This document shows, piece after piece, positions 9,026 to 18,501 of a stretch of 64,000 nucleotides of DNA (the stretch's first letter is position 1; the number at the start of each line of letters is the position of its first letter). The stretch is taken from the NCBI GenBank assembly GCA_023391415.1, contig JAEWAY010000013.1:62001-126000 (forward strand), read 5' to 3'. A program made the position numbers and the translations under genes. Source of the DNA: Bacteroidota bacterium (GTDB lineage: Bacteria > Bacteroidota > Bacteroidia > Cytophagales > Cytophagaceae). The notes beneath the pieces are model-generated. The model did no database searches, was not told the DNA's origin, and saw nothing but the letters and a program-made list of their open reading frames with translations.

Positions 9026-9430
9026 ATGAAACTCTCTTATATAATCGCGATTATCGCTATAGGCATATCCATTGGAGTAATCGTGTCGACGGCTGGAAGC
9101 GCCAGCCAGTACGTGAACTTTAAAGAGGCTTTCGCCATGGCGGAAAAAGGCGATAAAAACAAAATACATGTTGTCGGCGCGCTAAAGAAAAACGAAGCGG
9201 GAGAGATCGTCGGAATGATGTATAATCCGGTCATGAATCCCAATTACTTTGTCTTTACGTTGGTGGATAACAATAATGAAGAAAGGGAAGTCGTTCACTT
9301 CAATCCCAAACCACAGGACTTCGAAAAGTCAGAACAGGTAGTCGTAATTGGTTCGGTGAGAAACAACACCTTTGTCGCCGATGAGATACTTTTAAAATGT
9401 CCGTCCAAATATCAGGAAAATAAAATCTAA
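9026..9430 (+). CDS. ccmE: Heme chaperone CcmE, CxxxY variant
   Basis: 134 aa with an N-terminal membrane anchor (IIAIIAIGISIGVIV) and the OB-fold typical of CcmE. The heme-attachment position, HxxxY in E. coli (His130), reads CPSKY here: Cys125 and Tyr129. This CxxxY form is known from archaea and some sulfate reducers, where cysteine replaces the heme-binding histidine. CcmE carries heme from CcmC to the CcmF ligase. It is five bases upstream of ccmF. Confidence 0.92.
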   Translation: MKLSYIIAIIAIGISIGVIVSTAGSASQYVNFKEAFAMAEKGDKNKIHVVGALKKNEAGEIVGMMYNPVMNPNYFVFTLVDNNNEEREVVHFNPKPQDFEKSEQVVVIGSVRNNTFVADEILLKCPSKYQENKI

Positions 9431-9435
9431 TCGTA

Positions 9436-12114
9436 ATGGTACATGAAGGAATAGGTAACTGGGGGCATTTATTTGTTATCCTGTCGTTTATAGCCGCTAT
9501 AATCGCGGCCTTTGGCTATATCCGCGCTACGCGTATTGAACAGGAGAGACCTTCCGAAGCGGACGAAATCAGAAGCTGGAAGGTTTTTTCACGTATAGCC
9601 TTTTCGGTGCATGGCTTGGCTGTACTTGGAGTGATCGTATGTCTGTACACGATCATATACAATCACTATTATGAATATCACTACGCCTGGAGCCACTCTT
9701 CCAATGATCTTCCCTGGTACTATATGATTTCCTGTTTCTGGGAAGGGCAGGAAGGAAGTTTTCTTCTCTGGATTTTCTGGCATGTATTGCTGGGCGCTGT
9801 TCTGATCAAAGTCAATAAATTCTGGGAAGCCCCTGTCATGGTCGTCTTTTGTCTTGTACAGGCTTTTCTGGCGTCCATGATTCTTGGTACTGTTATTCCG
9901 CTTGTCGATATTAAGATTGGAAGTTCTCCCTTTATTTTGCTCAAAGAATATATGGGCGACATACCGGTTTATAAAACCAATCCGGACTTTGTACCGGAAA
10001 ACGGCAGCGGTCTGAATCTATTGTTGCAAAACTACTGGATGGTGATTCACCCTCCGACTTTATTTCTTGGTTTCGCCGCGACACTGGTCCCTTTCTCTTA
10101 TTGTATCGCCGGCTTGTGGCTTGGAAAATATAAAGATTGGGTGAAACCCGCTTTGCCATGGTCGCTGTTCGCGGCGCTTGTATTGGGAGCAGGGATATTG
10201 ATGGGCGCTTACTGGGCTTATGAAACGCTCAATTTCGGAGGTTACTGGAACTGGGATCCTGTCGAAAACGCGGTCTATGTACCGTGGCTCATTCTGATCG
10301 CGAGTATTCATACCATGATTAGCTACAAAAACAGCGACTCAGCCCTGAAAACTTCCATAATACTGGTGGTGACCGCCTTTTTACTGATCCTTTATTCGAC
10401 CTATCTTACCAGAAGCGGCGTATTGGGAGAGGCTTCAGTACATTCTTTTACGGACCTCGGGCTGAAAAATCAATTATTCCTGTATCTGGGCGCTTTCGCC
10501 GTCATTTCCCTATACCTGATCATTCGTTCGTGGAAACATATACCTTCTACGCGAAAAGAACTTTCCACCTATTCAAGAGAATTCTGGATTTTTATCGGAG
10601 TCACGATCTTGTGTCTCGCCGCCTTTCAGGTCATTTTGCCAACTTCCATACCCTTTTTCAACTCCATACTCAAAGATTTGGGTGTTGTCTCCAATATGGC
10701 TCCACCTGCCGATCAGGTTTCTTTTTATACCAACTGGCAGATCTGGTTCGCCATGCTTATCGCTATCCTGTCGGGTGTCGGCCAGTTTTTCTGGTGGAAA
10801 AAGATGGATAAGCAGAAGTTTCTTTCCTCGATCGCCATTCCGGTTATTATAAGCGCTCTTCTGTCAGCGCTGATGATTCTTTTTGTCGATTTGAAGGAGT
10901 TTGACACCGCGATCATCAACGATGGCGACAATGTCGCTTATCTGATCACCAAGGTTAAGTTTATATTATTGTGGACTTGCGCCATATTCACTATTGTAGC
11001 CAATGGCAGGATATTGCTTAATCTCGTGTCGTCGAAGAATATCCGGCTCTCTGGCGGAGCGGTCACGCATATCGGTATGGCTCTGATGCTGATCGGCGTT
11101 TTGTTTTCGTCAGGCTATTCCAAAGTAATCTCGCTCAATCATTCCGGCTTACTTTTCGCCAAAGACGCCGACGAGTCCTTTAACACCGAAAATATCCTGC
11201 TGTGGCGGGAAGAACCTACGCGGATGCAGGATTATATCCTGACTTATAAGGGAAGCCGTTTTGAAGTGACGGGCTTTCCGGGCTATGTCAACGCGAAAGA
11301 TCTTCTCGTTTATACAGATTCCAGAGAGGCCATTGTTGTGAATGATCTGGTTTATCGGGAAAAAACCTATTTCTCCAAAGGAGATACTGTTTTGCTGCAT
11401 CCTGAAAACACCTATTTTGAAGTAGAATATGTGAAAAAGGATAGTTCCGAGGCCTTCTCGTTATTTCCCCGCATACAGGCCAACGAATCCATGGGTAAGG
11501 TCGTTTCTCCGGATATCAGACGATTCCCCGGGCGTGATTTTTATACCCATATTACCTCTTTTCTCGATGAAGATAAAAGAGAATGGTCGGAGCCGGAAGA
11601 ATTCCGGGCCAAAGTGGGAGATACTTTATTTATCAACGACTTTATCGTAATCTTTAACAGTGTTGTAAAGGAAACCGATATCCCCGGTTTGGATCTTGGT
11701 CCGAACGATGGGGCTGTCAAAGCTCATTTTACCTTGATGGGCAAGGACGACAATTATGAAATGTATCCTAAATACGTCATCAAAATGACGAGAAACGCTC
11801 AGGGAGAAGACGATATTCTGATCGGTCATATTCCGGAAGTATTGCCGGAACTTGGCCTCAAAATAGCTTTTGTCGGTATCGATCCGGAGACCGGGATATT
11901 TACTTTTACCCAAAGTACGACACAGAAAGACTTTATCATTCTTAAAGTAGTGGAGAAGCCACTGATTAACATATTGTGGATTGGAACGGTGGTATTGATG
12001 ATCGGGATCACGATCGCCATCATACGCAGGGCGGGTGATTTTAAGAAAATGAAGGAAAAGGGTGAACCGTCTTCCGCCAAAAAAGAAAGGAAGTCCTATC
12101 AACCTGTGACCTAA
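9436..12114 (+). CDS. ccmF: Cytochrome c heme lyase subunit CcmF
   Basis: 892 aa, longer than the roughly 650 aa of proteobacterial CcmF. Many transmembrane helices occur in the first two thirds; the WWD motif lies near residue 265 (GGYWNWDPVENAVYVPW) and a conserved His near 205 (VIHPPTLFLG). The C-terminal third (about 11130-11940) is a soluble periplasmic domain, followed by a last helix (INILWIGTVVLMIGITIAII). CcmF joins heme to apocytochrome c, usually together with CcmH; no ccmH is seen here. Confidence 0.94.
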   Translation: MVHEGIGNWGHLFVILSFIAAIIAAFGYIRATRIEQERPSEADEIRSWKVFSRIAFSVHGLAVLGVIVCLYTIIYNHYYEYHYAWSHSSNDLPWYYMISCFWEGQEGSFLLWIFWHVLLGAVLIKVNKFWEAPVMVVFCLVQAFLASMILGTVIPLVDIKIGSSPFILLKEYMGDIPVYKTNPDFVPENGSGLNLLLQNYWMVIHPPTLFLGFAATLVPFSYCIAGLWLGKYKDWVKPALPWSLFAALVLGAGILMGAYWAYETLNFGGYWNWDPVENAVYVPWLILIASIHTMISYKNSDSALKTSIILVVTAFLLILYSTYLTRSGVLGEASVHSFTDLGLKNQLFLYLGAFAVISLYLIIRSWKHIPSTRKELSTYSREFWIFIGVTILCLAAFQVILPTSIPFFNSILKDLGVVSNMAPPADQVSFYTNWQIWFAMLIAILSGVGQFFWWKKMDKQKFLSSIAIPVIISALLSALMILFVDLKEFDTAIINDGDNVAYLITKVKFILLWTCAIFTIVANGRILLNLVSSKNIRLSGGAVTHIGMALMLIGVLFSSGYSKVISLNHSGLLFAKDADESFNTENILLWREEPTRMQDYILTYKGSRFEVTGFPGYVNAKDLLVYTDSREAIVVNDLVYREKTYFSKGDTVLLHPENTYFEVEYVKKDSSEAFSLFPRIQANESMGKVVSPDIRRFPGRDFYTHITSFLDEDKREWSEPEEFRAKVGDTLFINDFIVIFNSVVKETDIPGLDLGPNDGAVKAHFTLMGKDDNYEMYPKYVIKMTRNAQGEDDILIGHIPEVLPELGLKIAFVGIDPETGIFTFTQSTTQKDFIILKVVEKPLINILWIGTVVLMIGITIAIIRRAGDFKKMKEKGEPSSAKKERKSYQPVT

Positions 12115-12134
12115 GCCTCTTGTCCGACAGCGAA

Positions 12135-12914
12135 ATGGGATTACATTCAGTTTCCGTTATCGGCTCCGGCAATGTTGGCTGGCATATGGCTTGGGCTTTG
12201 CATGAAGCGGGATGTAAAGTCAGCGAGGTGTTTTCCCGCGATAAAGAGGCGGCTATCCGTTCCGCTGATCGTATTCCAGGATGTATCGCGACCAATTCGC
12301 TGGATTTTAGTCAAAGCGCGTCCGGTTTTTTTATATTATCCGTGCCTGACGACAAGATCGTTTCGGTGGTGTCGGAGGCGCGGCTACCGGAAAGAGCGAT
12401 ATTGGTACATACCAGCGGAAGCGCGCCAATGAATCTGCTTAGTGGATTTAGTCATTTTGGGGTACTTTATCCTTTGCAGACATTTTCGAAACAAAGGGTG
12501 GTTGACTTTTCCTCAATACCTTTGTTGATCGAAGCGAATGGAGAATACGCGGCGGAACAAATCGCCCGTATCGGGACCTGTTTATCGACCAACGTTTTTG
12601 TATTGAATTCGGAAGAACGTGCGAGAATCCACTTAGCCGCCGTGTTCGCCAACAATTTCATCAACCATCTGCTGGCGATCATGGATCAAATTCTAGATAA
12701 TGATTCTCAGAAGTTTGCAATGATGAAAAGTCTGATCAGAGAGACAGTCGATAAAGCCTTTACTATGGGTCCGTTGGCGGCTCAGACAGGCCCCGCGGTC
12801 AGAGGCGACCTCGGAACTGTCTCCCGACATCTTGAGTCGCTTGGCGACGCGTCTCAGGCCGAACGCGTCTACCGCGTCATGACGGAGAGTATCCTGGCTA
12901 CGCGTGGGAAATAA
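12135..12914 (+). CDS. Rossmann-fold protein with DUF2520 domain
   Basis: About 259 aa from ATG 12135; a TTG at 12120 would add five residues. The N-terminus is a dinucleotide-binding fold (VSVIGSGNVGWHMA, then FILSVPDDKI and LVHTSGSAPMNLL), related to pyrroline-5-carboxylate and 6-phosphogluconate reductase folds. The C-terminal half (about 12560-12900, with HLAAVFANNFINHL and GPLAAQTGPAVRGD) matches the helical DUF2520 domain. The substrate is unknown. It lies 20 bases after ccmF and may be co-transcribed, but there is no evidence for a role in cytochrome assembly. Confidence 0.85.
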   Translation: MGLHSVSVIGSGNVGWHMAWALHEAGCKVSEVFSRDKEAAIRSADRIPGCIATNSLDFSQSASGFFILSVPDDKIVSVVSEARLPERAILVHTSGSAPMNLLSGFSHFGVLYPLQTFSKQRVVDFSSIPLLIEANGEYAAEQIARIGTCLSTNVFVLNSEERARIHLAAVFANNFINHLLAIMDQILDNDSQKFAMMKSLIRETVDKAFTMGPLAAQTGPAVRGDLGTVSRHLESLGDASQAERVYRVMTESILATRGK

Positions 12915-12998
12915 GCGATCGGGCTGGTTTTTCTTTTTTTAGCGAATATTGTTTAATTTGATGAAATTGTCAGGTTACTGTTTTATACATAGTATTTT

Positions 12999-13499
12999 AT
13001 GTTGGATTTTAGTAGAATAAACACATTTATCTTTGATGTGGATGGGGTATTTACGGATGGGAGTATCATCGCGTACAAAACCGGTGAACACGCCAGAAAT
13101 TTTTATATCAAAGATGGTTACGCTGTTGAGAAAGCGGTGCAGAATGGCTACCACGTTATTGTCATTACCGGAGGGTTCGAGGAAGGTGTAAAAAAACGTC
13201 TGGAGTTTCTCGGGGTGAAAGACATTTTTCTTGGAGTAAAGGATAAGGTAGCGGTTTTTAATGAATACAAGAAAGATAAGCGATTGGATACTTCCCAGAT
13301 ACTCTATATGGGCGATGATATTCCGGATCTGAAGATGCTGAGGCTGGCGGGAATTTCCGCCTGTCCGAACGACGCGGCTGAGGATATCAGGGCCATGTGT
13401 CATTATATAAGTCCGTATGACGGGGGGAGAGGCGCTGTACGCGACGTAATCGAAAAAACCATGAAAGCTCAGGGAAAGTGGTTAATCGAAAATTGGTAG
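12999..13499 (+). CDS. kdsC: 3-deoxy-D-manno-octulosonate 8-phosphate phosphatase, KdsC-like
   Basis: 166 aa, a capless HAD hydrolase. The catalytic motif is FDVDGVFTDG with nucleophile Asp13 and Asp15; motif II is VITG, and motif III/IV is MGDDIPDLKML. This pattern and length are typical of KdsC, which releases phosphate from KDO-8-phosphate in lipopolysaccharide core synthesis. No other KDO gene is adjacent. A general HAD phosphatase cannot be excluded. Confidence 0.85.
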   Translation: MLDFSRINTFIFDVDGVFTDGSIIAYKTGEHARNFYIKDGYAVEKAVQNGYHVIVITGGFEEGVKKRLEFLGVKDIFLGVKDKVAVFNEYKKDKRLDTSQILYMGDDIPDLKMLRLAGISACPNDAAEDIRAMCHYISPYDGGRGAVRDVIEKTMKAQGKWLIENW

Positions 13500-13509
13500 A
13501 TCACTTTTT

Positions 13510-14382
13510 ATGCGAACTCAGGCGATTCGATATCTGATTTTATACCCGCGGGCCGCGTCCCGCCTGGTTCGATTGCCCAATTTGTTTATTATGGCCCTGA
13601 CGCAGTTTTGCGTCGCTATTTTTCTTATAGGGCCTCGGGAGGACTGGCTGAGTTTTTACCTGGATACCCGCCTTCATGTACTTGTTTTAAGTACCGTCCT
13701 GATCGCCGCGGGTGGGTATGTCATTAATGATTACTATGATGTCAAGATCGATATGATCAATAAGCCGCACCGGTTGATCGTAGGGAGATCATTGCCCAGA
13801 AGGCATGCCATGTTTGTGCATCTGGTACTTAACGCGGCAGGCTTGCTTTTTTCATTGTCGCTTGGACCAGAGGTATTCCTCGTACATTTTCTGGCGGTCG
13901 CGGCGCTTTGGTGGTATTCCAATTTTTTAAAGCGACTGCCATTGACCGGCAACCTGGTTGTCGCCCTGCTGACTGGCCTGATTGTTTTTATGGTTGGTTA
14001 CATATATGGACAAGCGTTCAATTATCTGATCCTTTCATACGCCACGCTGGCTTTTTTGCTTTCCCTGATTCGGGAGATCATGAAGGATATGGAGGACGTG
14101 AAAGGAGACCGTAATTTTGGCTGTAATACATTGCCGATCCGGTATGGGATCAGGATGACCAAAAGAATCGTTTATCTGATAGAAATCCTGTTGATAATCG
14201 CTCTGGTGATGATCGGAGTCAAGACCTCGTTACTGATGGTATACGCCATCATGATATTTATTCCTTTGGTGGTTCTTACCGTGTTTTTGATACGGGCCGA
14301 TACCCGTAAGGATTTCCGGTTTTTGAGCTTATTGGCCAAGTTAATCATGATCGCCGGTATTCTTAGCATGATTTTTACCTAA
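13510..14382 (+). CDS. UbiA-family prenyltransferase (geranylgeranylglycerol-phosphate type)
   Basis: 290 aa membrane protein with about eight hydrophobic segments. Both aspartate-rich motifs of the UbiA family are present: NDYYDVKIDMINKPHRLI near residues 75-92 and KDMEDVKGDRNFG near 195-207. These bind the prenyl diphosphate through magnesium. Homologues in this phylum are commonly labelled geranylgeranylglycerol-phosphate geranylgeranyltransferase, but the acceptor cannot be read from sequence; a quinone ring is an alternative. It begins 10 bases after kdsC. Confidence 0.82.
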   Translation: MRTQAIRYLILYPRAASRLVRLPNLFIMALTQFCVAIFLIGPREDWLSFYLDTRLHVLVLSTVLIAAGGYVINDYYDVKIDMINKPHRLIVGRSLPRRHAMFVHLVLNAAGLLFSLSLGPEVFLVHFLAVAALWWYSNFLKRLPLTGNLVVALLTGLIVFMVGYIYGQAFNYLILSYATLAFLLSLIREIMKDMEDVKGDRNFGCNTLPIRYGIRMTKRIVYLIEILLIIALVMIGVKTSLLMVYAIMIFIPLVVLTVFLIRADTRKDFRFLSLLAKLIMIAGILSMIFT

Positions 14383-14389
14383 TCTTGGT

Positions 14390-14397
14390 TATATTTG
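14390..14397 (+). promoter_or_regulatory. Bacteroidota-type -7 element before purN
   Basis: TATATTTG fits the TAnnTTTG -7 consensus. No good TTTG lies 18-19 bases upstream, so the promoter call is tentative. A GGAGAG-like ribosome binding site at about 14422-14429 precedes the purN ATG. Confidence 0.4.
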
Positions 14398-14435
14398 CGG
14401 CTTGAAATTATTTCCCCCCTCGGAGAGAGTAATAC

Positions 14436-15023
14436 ATGGGTAACCATCAGGCTAACATAGCGATTTTCGCGTCTGGTTCCGGATCAAACGCGCAACGCCT
14501 TATTGAATATTTTGAAAGAAGACCGGATGTTAAGGTAAAAGCGCTTCTTGCGAATCGTCCGGACGCGTACGCGCTGGAAAGAGCTAAACGCTTGAATGTT
14601 CCGACTTTTGTTTTTAACCGGGAAGAGTTTTTTTCTTCAGACAAAGTTTTAACGTATTTGAAGGACAATTCAATCGATTGGATTATCCTTGCCGGTTTTT
14701 TGTGGTTGATACCGGACAACCTGCTGAAAAACTATCCGGATCGGATTATAAATATCCATCCGGCGTTGCTGCCCGCGTATGGTGGCAAAGGCATGTATGG
14801 AGAGAAAGTGCATAAGGCCATAATAGCCGCCGGGGAAAAGGAGTCCGGAATATCGATTCACTATATCAATGAACGCTATGACGAGGGAGAAATGATTTTT
14901 CAGGCGACATGTGTTGTGGAGCCGGGAGATACGGCTCAAAGCCTGGCGGAGAAAATTCATAAGCTGGAACATGAACATTTTCCGGTAATAATTGACAAGA
15001 TCATAACTGAAAGTAAAAGATAA
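14436..15023 (+). CDS. purN: Phosphoribosylglycinamide formyltransferase
   Basis: 195 aa. PurN transfers a formyl group from 10-formyltetrahydrofolate to GAR, the third step of purine synthesis. Visible signatures are FASGSGSNAQRLIEYF (phosphate-binding loop), the catalytic NIHPALLPAYGGKGMYG and the catalytic Asp in YDEGEMIFQ. purH follows one base after the stop, so the two purine genes form a transcription unit with a likely promoter at 14390. Confidence 0.96.
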   Translation: MGNHQANIAIFASGSGSNAQRLIEYFERRPDVKVKALLANRPDAYALERAKRLNVPTFVFNREEFFSSDKVLTYLKDNSIDWIILAGFLWLIPDNLLKNYPDRIINIHPALLPAYGGKGMYGEKVHKAIIAAGEKESGISIHYINERYDEGEMIFQATCVVEPGDTAQSLAEKIHKLEHEHFPVIIDKIITESKR

Positions 15024-15024
15024 A

Positions 15025-16551
15025 ATGAACAGGAAGAAGATTAAGTCGGCGTTAATATCCGTTTATTATAAAGATAATCTGGAATCGCTGGTAAAATTGT
15101 TGCATGCCAATGAAGTGCGTTTGTATAGCACGGGGGGGACGCAGAAATTTATTGAGGAGCTGGAGATTCCGGTGACGGCGGTGGAAGATCTGACTTCCTA
15201 CCCGTCTATTTTGGGGGGACGCGTAAAAACGCTGCATCCCAAGATTTTTGGAGGTATATTATATAGAAGGGATCTCGCTGAAGATCAAAGTCAGGTAGAA
15301 CAATTTGAGATTCCCGATCTTGATCTGGTAATTGTTGATTTATATCCTTTTGAGGAAACCGTCGAGAAAGGCGCGGGTGAGGTTGATATAATAGAAAAAA
15401 TCGATATTGGAGGCATATCGCTTATTCGCGCGGCGGCAAAAAACTTTCAGGATGTGGTGATCATCTCTGGCAGAGAGCAATATGGGGTTCTGGAAGAGAT
15501 ATTGAAGGCGAAAGAAGGAGCGACGGATCTCTCGGACAGACGGTATTTCGCGGCTCGCGCTTTTGACATATCGTCCAATTATGACACCGCTATCTTTAAT
15601 TATTTCAACATTACTGAAAATATTAATTCGCTAAAAACCAGTATCCGCGACGCTAAGACTCTGCGTTATGGGGAAAATCCGCATCAGAGAGGGATCTTTT
15701 ATGGCGATCTTGACGCCATGTTTTTGAAACTAAATGGTAAGGAACTTTCGTATAACAACCTTATCGATATCGACGCCGCGGTCGCTCTGATCGATGAGTT
15801 CAGGGAACCGGCATACGCGATATTGAAGCATAACAACGCGTGTGGCGTAGCGATCGCGGACAAACCGAAAGACGCGTACCTGAACGCCCTCGCGGCGGAT
15901 CCGGTATCGGCTTTTGGCGGTGTGATTATTACCAATCGTGAAGTAGACCTGGAGTCGGCGGAAGAATTGAATAAACTTTTCTTTGAGGTATTGATCGCTC
16001 CGGCGTTCAAGCAAGAAGCGCTTGATCTGTTGATGTCGAAGAAAAACAGGATTCTCTTGAAGAGAAAAGAAGTCAGGCTTCCGAAAAAGCAGTTCAGAAC
16101 CTTGCTCAACGGAGTTATAGAGCAGGATAAAGATAGTAAGACCGAAGACTTCGCGGATTTGAAAACAGTAACGAACGCGGAGCCGGGCCTTGAGGAAAAG
16201 AAGGCGTTGCTTTTCGCGGCTGTCGTATGTAAGCATACCAAGTCCAATACGATCGTGTTCGCCAAGGGAGACCGGATGATTTCCAGCGGAGTAGGACAAA
16301 CGAGCAGGGTCGACGCGTTGAGACAGGCTATTGAGAAAGCGAAAAGCTTTGGTTTTGACCTTTCAGATGGCGTCGTTATGGCTTCGGACGCGTTTTTCCC
16401 GTTTCCGGATTGCGTGGAGATCGCTTACCAGGCTGGTATAAGGAGCGTTATCCAGCCGGGAGGTTCCGTAAAGGACCAGGATTCCATTGATTTCTGTAAT
16501 CAGCATGGCATGTCCATGGTCTTTACCGGTTTCAGACATTTTAAACATTAA
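15025..16551 (+). CDS. purH: Bifunctional AICAR transformylase / IMP cyclohydrolase
   Basis: 508 aa, the standard PurH length. The N-terminal MGS-like IMP cyclohydrolase domain (to about residue 190) carries YSTGGTQKF and GGRVKTLHPKIFGGIL. The C-terminal transformylase domain carries RYGENPHQ, LKHNNACGVAIA and DAFFPFPD. It performs the last two steps of IMP synthesis. Translation is probably coupled to purN. Confidence 0.97.
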   Translation: MNRKKIKSALISVYYKDNLESLVKLLHANEVRLYSTGGTQKFIEELEIPVTAVEDLTSYPSILGGRVKTLHPKIFGGILYRRDLAEDQSQVEQFEIPDLDLVIVDLYPFEETVEKGAGEVDIIEKIDIGGISLIRAAAKNFQDVVIISGREQYGVLEEILKAKEGATDLSDRRYFAARAFDISSNYDTAIFNYFNITENINSLKTSIRDAKTLRYGENPHQRGIFYGDLDAMFLKLNGKELSYNNLIDIDAAVALIDEFREPAYAILKHNNACGVAIADKPKDAYLNALAADPVSAFGGVIITNREVDLESAEELNKLFFEVLIAPAFKQEALDLLMSKKNRILLKRKEVRLPKKQFRTLLNGVIEQDKDSKTEDFADLKTVTNAEPGLEEKKALLFAAVVCKHTKSNTIVFAKGDRMISSGVGQTSRVDALRQAIEKAKSFGFDLSDGVVMASDAFFPFPDCVEIAYQAGIRSVIQPGGSVKDQDSIDFCNQHGMSMVFTGFRHFKH

Positions 16552-16637
16552 AAGTGATAGGAAAAAATTAGGTTTTGGGAAACTTATTTGTAACTTTCAT
16601 CATTATTATCATCAGTAATAAATACCTCTGTTAAAAA

Positions 16638-17666
16638 ATGGGCATGTTTGATTTTTTTACCAGTGATATCGCGATTGACCTGGGTACAGCTAATACGTTG
16701 ATTATCTACAAAGATAAAATTGTTGTAGACGAACCCTCCATCATCGCTCTGAATAAGATCAGTGGTAAGGTGCTCGCGATAGGACGCGAAGCGATGCAAA
16801 TGCATGAAAAGACGCATGAAGACATAAAAACCATCAGGCCGCTTAAGGATGGTGTGATCGCGGATTTTCACGCCGCGGAACACATGATCAGAGGTATGAT
16901 CAAGATGATAGACAATGGGAAGAAGCTGTTCGGAACCACCTCGCATCGTATGGTCATATGTATTCCTTCAGGGATTACGGAAGTGGAGAAAAGAGCCGTG
17001 CGCGACTCCGCCGAGCACGCGGGCGCTAAGGAAGTGTATATGATTCATGAGCCAATCGCCGCGGCGATTGGTCTTGGTATTGATATTGAACAGCCTATTG
17101 GGTCGATGATTGTCGATATCGGGGGAGGAACCACCGAAATCGCCGTGATCGCCCTATCGGGAATTGTCTGTGAGCAATCCGTAAGGGTAGCGGGCGACAT
17201 TTTCAATAAGGATATTCTGGATTACATGAGGAGGCAGCACAATCTGCTCATAGGTGAGCGTTCCGCGGAAAGGGTTAAAATGGAAGTTGGCTCCGCGCTG
17301 ACCGAACTGGATAATCCGCCGGAAGATTATGAAATCCGCGGAAGAGACTTGATGACGGGTATCCCAAAAGTAATCAAGGTTTCTTACTCGGAAATCGCGT
17401 TCGCCCTCGACAAGTCCGTTTCCAAGATCGAGGAAGCGGTTCTGAAAGCGCTTGAAATCGCCCCACCCGAGTTGTCCGCCGATATTTATGACAATGGTAT
17501 TCACTTGACAGGCGGAGGAGCTCTGCTAAGAGGTTTGGACAAGCGCCTCGCGCTTAAAACCAAGCTTCCGATTCATGTAGCGGAAGATCCCCTGAAGGCG
17601 GTTGTAAGAGGTACCGGAATGGCCATCAAAAACATAAAGAATTACAAGGCTGTACTGATGACCTGA
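16638..17666 (+). CDS. mreB: Rod shape-determining actin homologue MreB
   Basis: 342 aa. The actin-fold ATPase motifs are clear: phosphate 1 DLGTANTLIY, phosphate 2 DIGGGTTEIAVIAL, adenosine motif LTGGGALLRGLD. MreB filaments under the cytoplasmic membrane direct the elongasome, the machinery of lateral wall synthesis. It heads mreB-mreC-mreD-mrdA-rodA, all with gaps of at most six bases or overlaps. In this gene all eight Ile codons that precede an Ala codon are ATC. Confidence 0.97.
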   Translation: MGMFDFFTSDIAIDLGTANTLIIYKDKIVVDEPSIIALNKISGKVLAIGREAMQMHEKTHEDIKTIRPLKDGVIADFHAAEHMIRGMIKMIDNGKKLFGTTSHRMVICIPSGITEVEKRAVRDSAEHAGAKEVYMIHEPIAAAIGLGIDIEQPIGSMIVDIGGGTTEIAVIALSGIVCEQSVRVAGDIFNKDILDYMRRQHNLLIGERSAERVKMEVGSALTELDNPPEDYEIRGRDLMTGIPKVIKVSYSEIAFALDKSVSKIEEAVLKALEIAPPELSADIYDNGIHLTGGGALLRGLDKRLALKTKLPIHVAEDPLKAVVRGTGMAIKNIKNYKAVLMT

Positions 17667-17670
17667 TTAA

Positions 17671-18495
17671 ATGTATAGAATATTTGAGTTTATATACAGG
17701 TATCGGGCGTTTCTGTCATTCTTTCTGATAGAGGTACTTTGTATATGGATGATTGTATCATTTAATGCCTATCAGGGAGCGGCCTTTTTCAATACTTCGA
17801 ATTATTATGTGGCCGGAGCGCTTTCTCTGGAACAAAATATCTCGTCATATTTTAGGCTTAATAAAGTCAATGAGGAGCTGGCCGCTCAAAACGCGCGCCT
17901 CCTCAATCAGCTAAACCAGATCCCTCGGCATGACGTCCCCTTCGCGGATACGCTCAGGGATACGACCATAAGGCGGCAATATAGCTATCTGCCGGCGCGG
18001 GTAGTTAAGAATACGACACGTCTGCCTGAAAACTTTCTTACACTTGACAAAGGTACCAGTGACGGGATCGAACCGGATATGGGAGTGATAGGTCCGGATG
18101 GCCTGGTTGGGAGAGTAAAAACTGTATCCCGGCATTTTTGTACGGTAGTATCCATGCTTCATAGCGGGATGAATGTGGCGTCGCGGATTAAGAAAGGGAA
18201 TATAGACGCGACAGTCGTATGGGACGGTCTTGATCCAAGGGAGGGAAAAGTGTTGCATGTAGTCCGGCACCATAAAATCGCGGAAGGGGATTCGGTAGTT
18301 ACGAGTGAATACAACGCGGTTTTTCCAGAAGGTGTCCTCATCGGCACTATCGGGGAGTATAGTCTTGGAGAGGGTAGTTCGGACTATGATATACAATTGA
18401 ACTTTTCGACGGACTTTTCGGCTCTATCTTATGTCTATATTATTCAGAACCATCTTCGCGTTGAGCGGGATTCGCTTGAAAATACCATAAAATAA
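17671..18495 (+). CDS. mreC: Rod shape-determining protein MreC
   Basis: 274 aa with an N-terminal transmembrane helix (AFLSFFLIEVLCIWMIVSF), a coiled coil (VNEELAAQNARLLNQLNQ) and the periplasmic beta-rich MreC core (ARVVKNTTRLPENFLTLDKG, then GPDGLVGRVK). MreC links cytoplasmic MreB to PBP2 in the elongasome. Confidence 0.95.
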   Translation: MYRIFEFIYRYRAFLSFFLIEVLCIWMIVSFNAYQGAAFFNTSNYYVAGALSLEQNISSYFRLNKVNEELAAQNARLLNQLNQIPRHDVPFADTLRDTTIRRQYSYLPARVVKNTTRLPENFLTLDKGTSDGIEPDMGVIGPDGLVGRVKTVSRHFCTVVSMLHSGMNVASRIKKGNIDATVVWDGLDPREGKVLHVVRHHKIAEGDSVVTSEYNAVFPEGVLIGTIGEYSLGEGSSDYDIQLNFSTDFSALSYVYIIQNHLRVERDSLENTIK

Positions 18496-18501
18496 AAGCG
18501 C

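Noticed and set aside
15699..16299. Two long antisense open frames (about 188 aa each) opposite purH
   Set aside because: They lie fully inside a clear purH gene, in different frames, with no recognisable domain.
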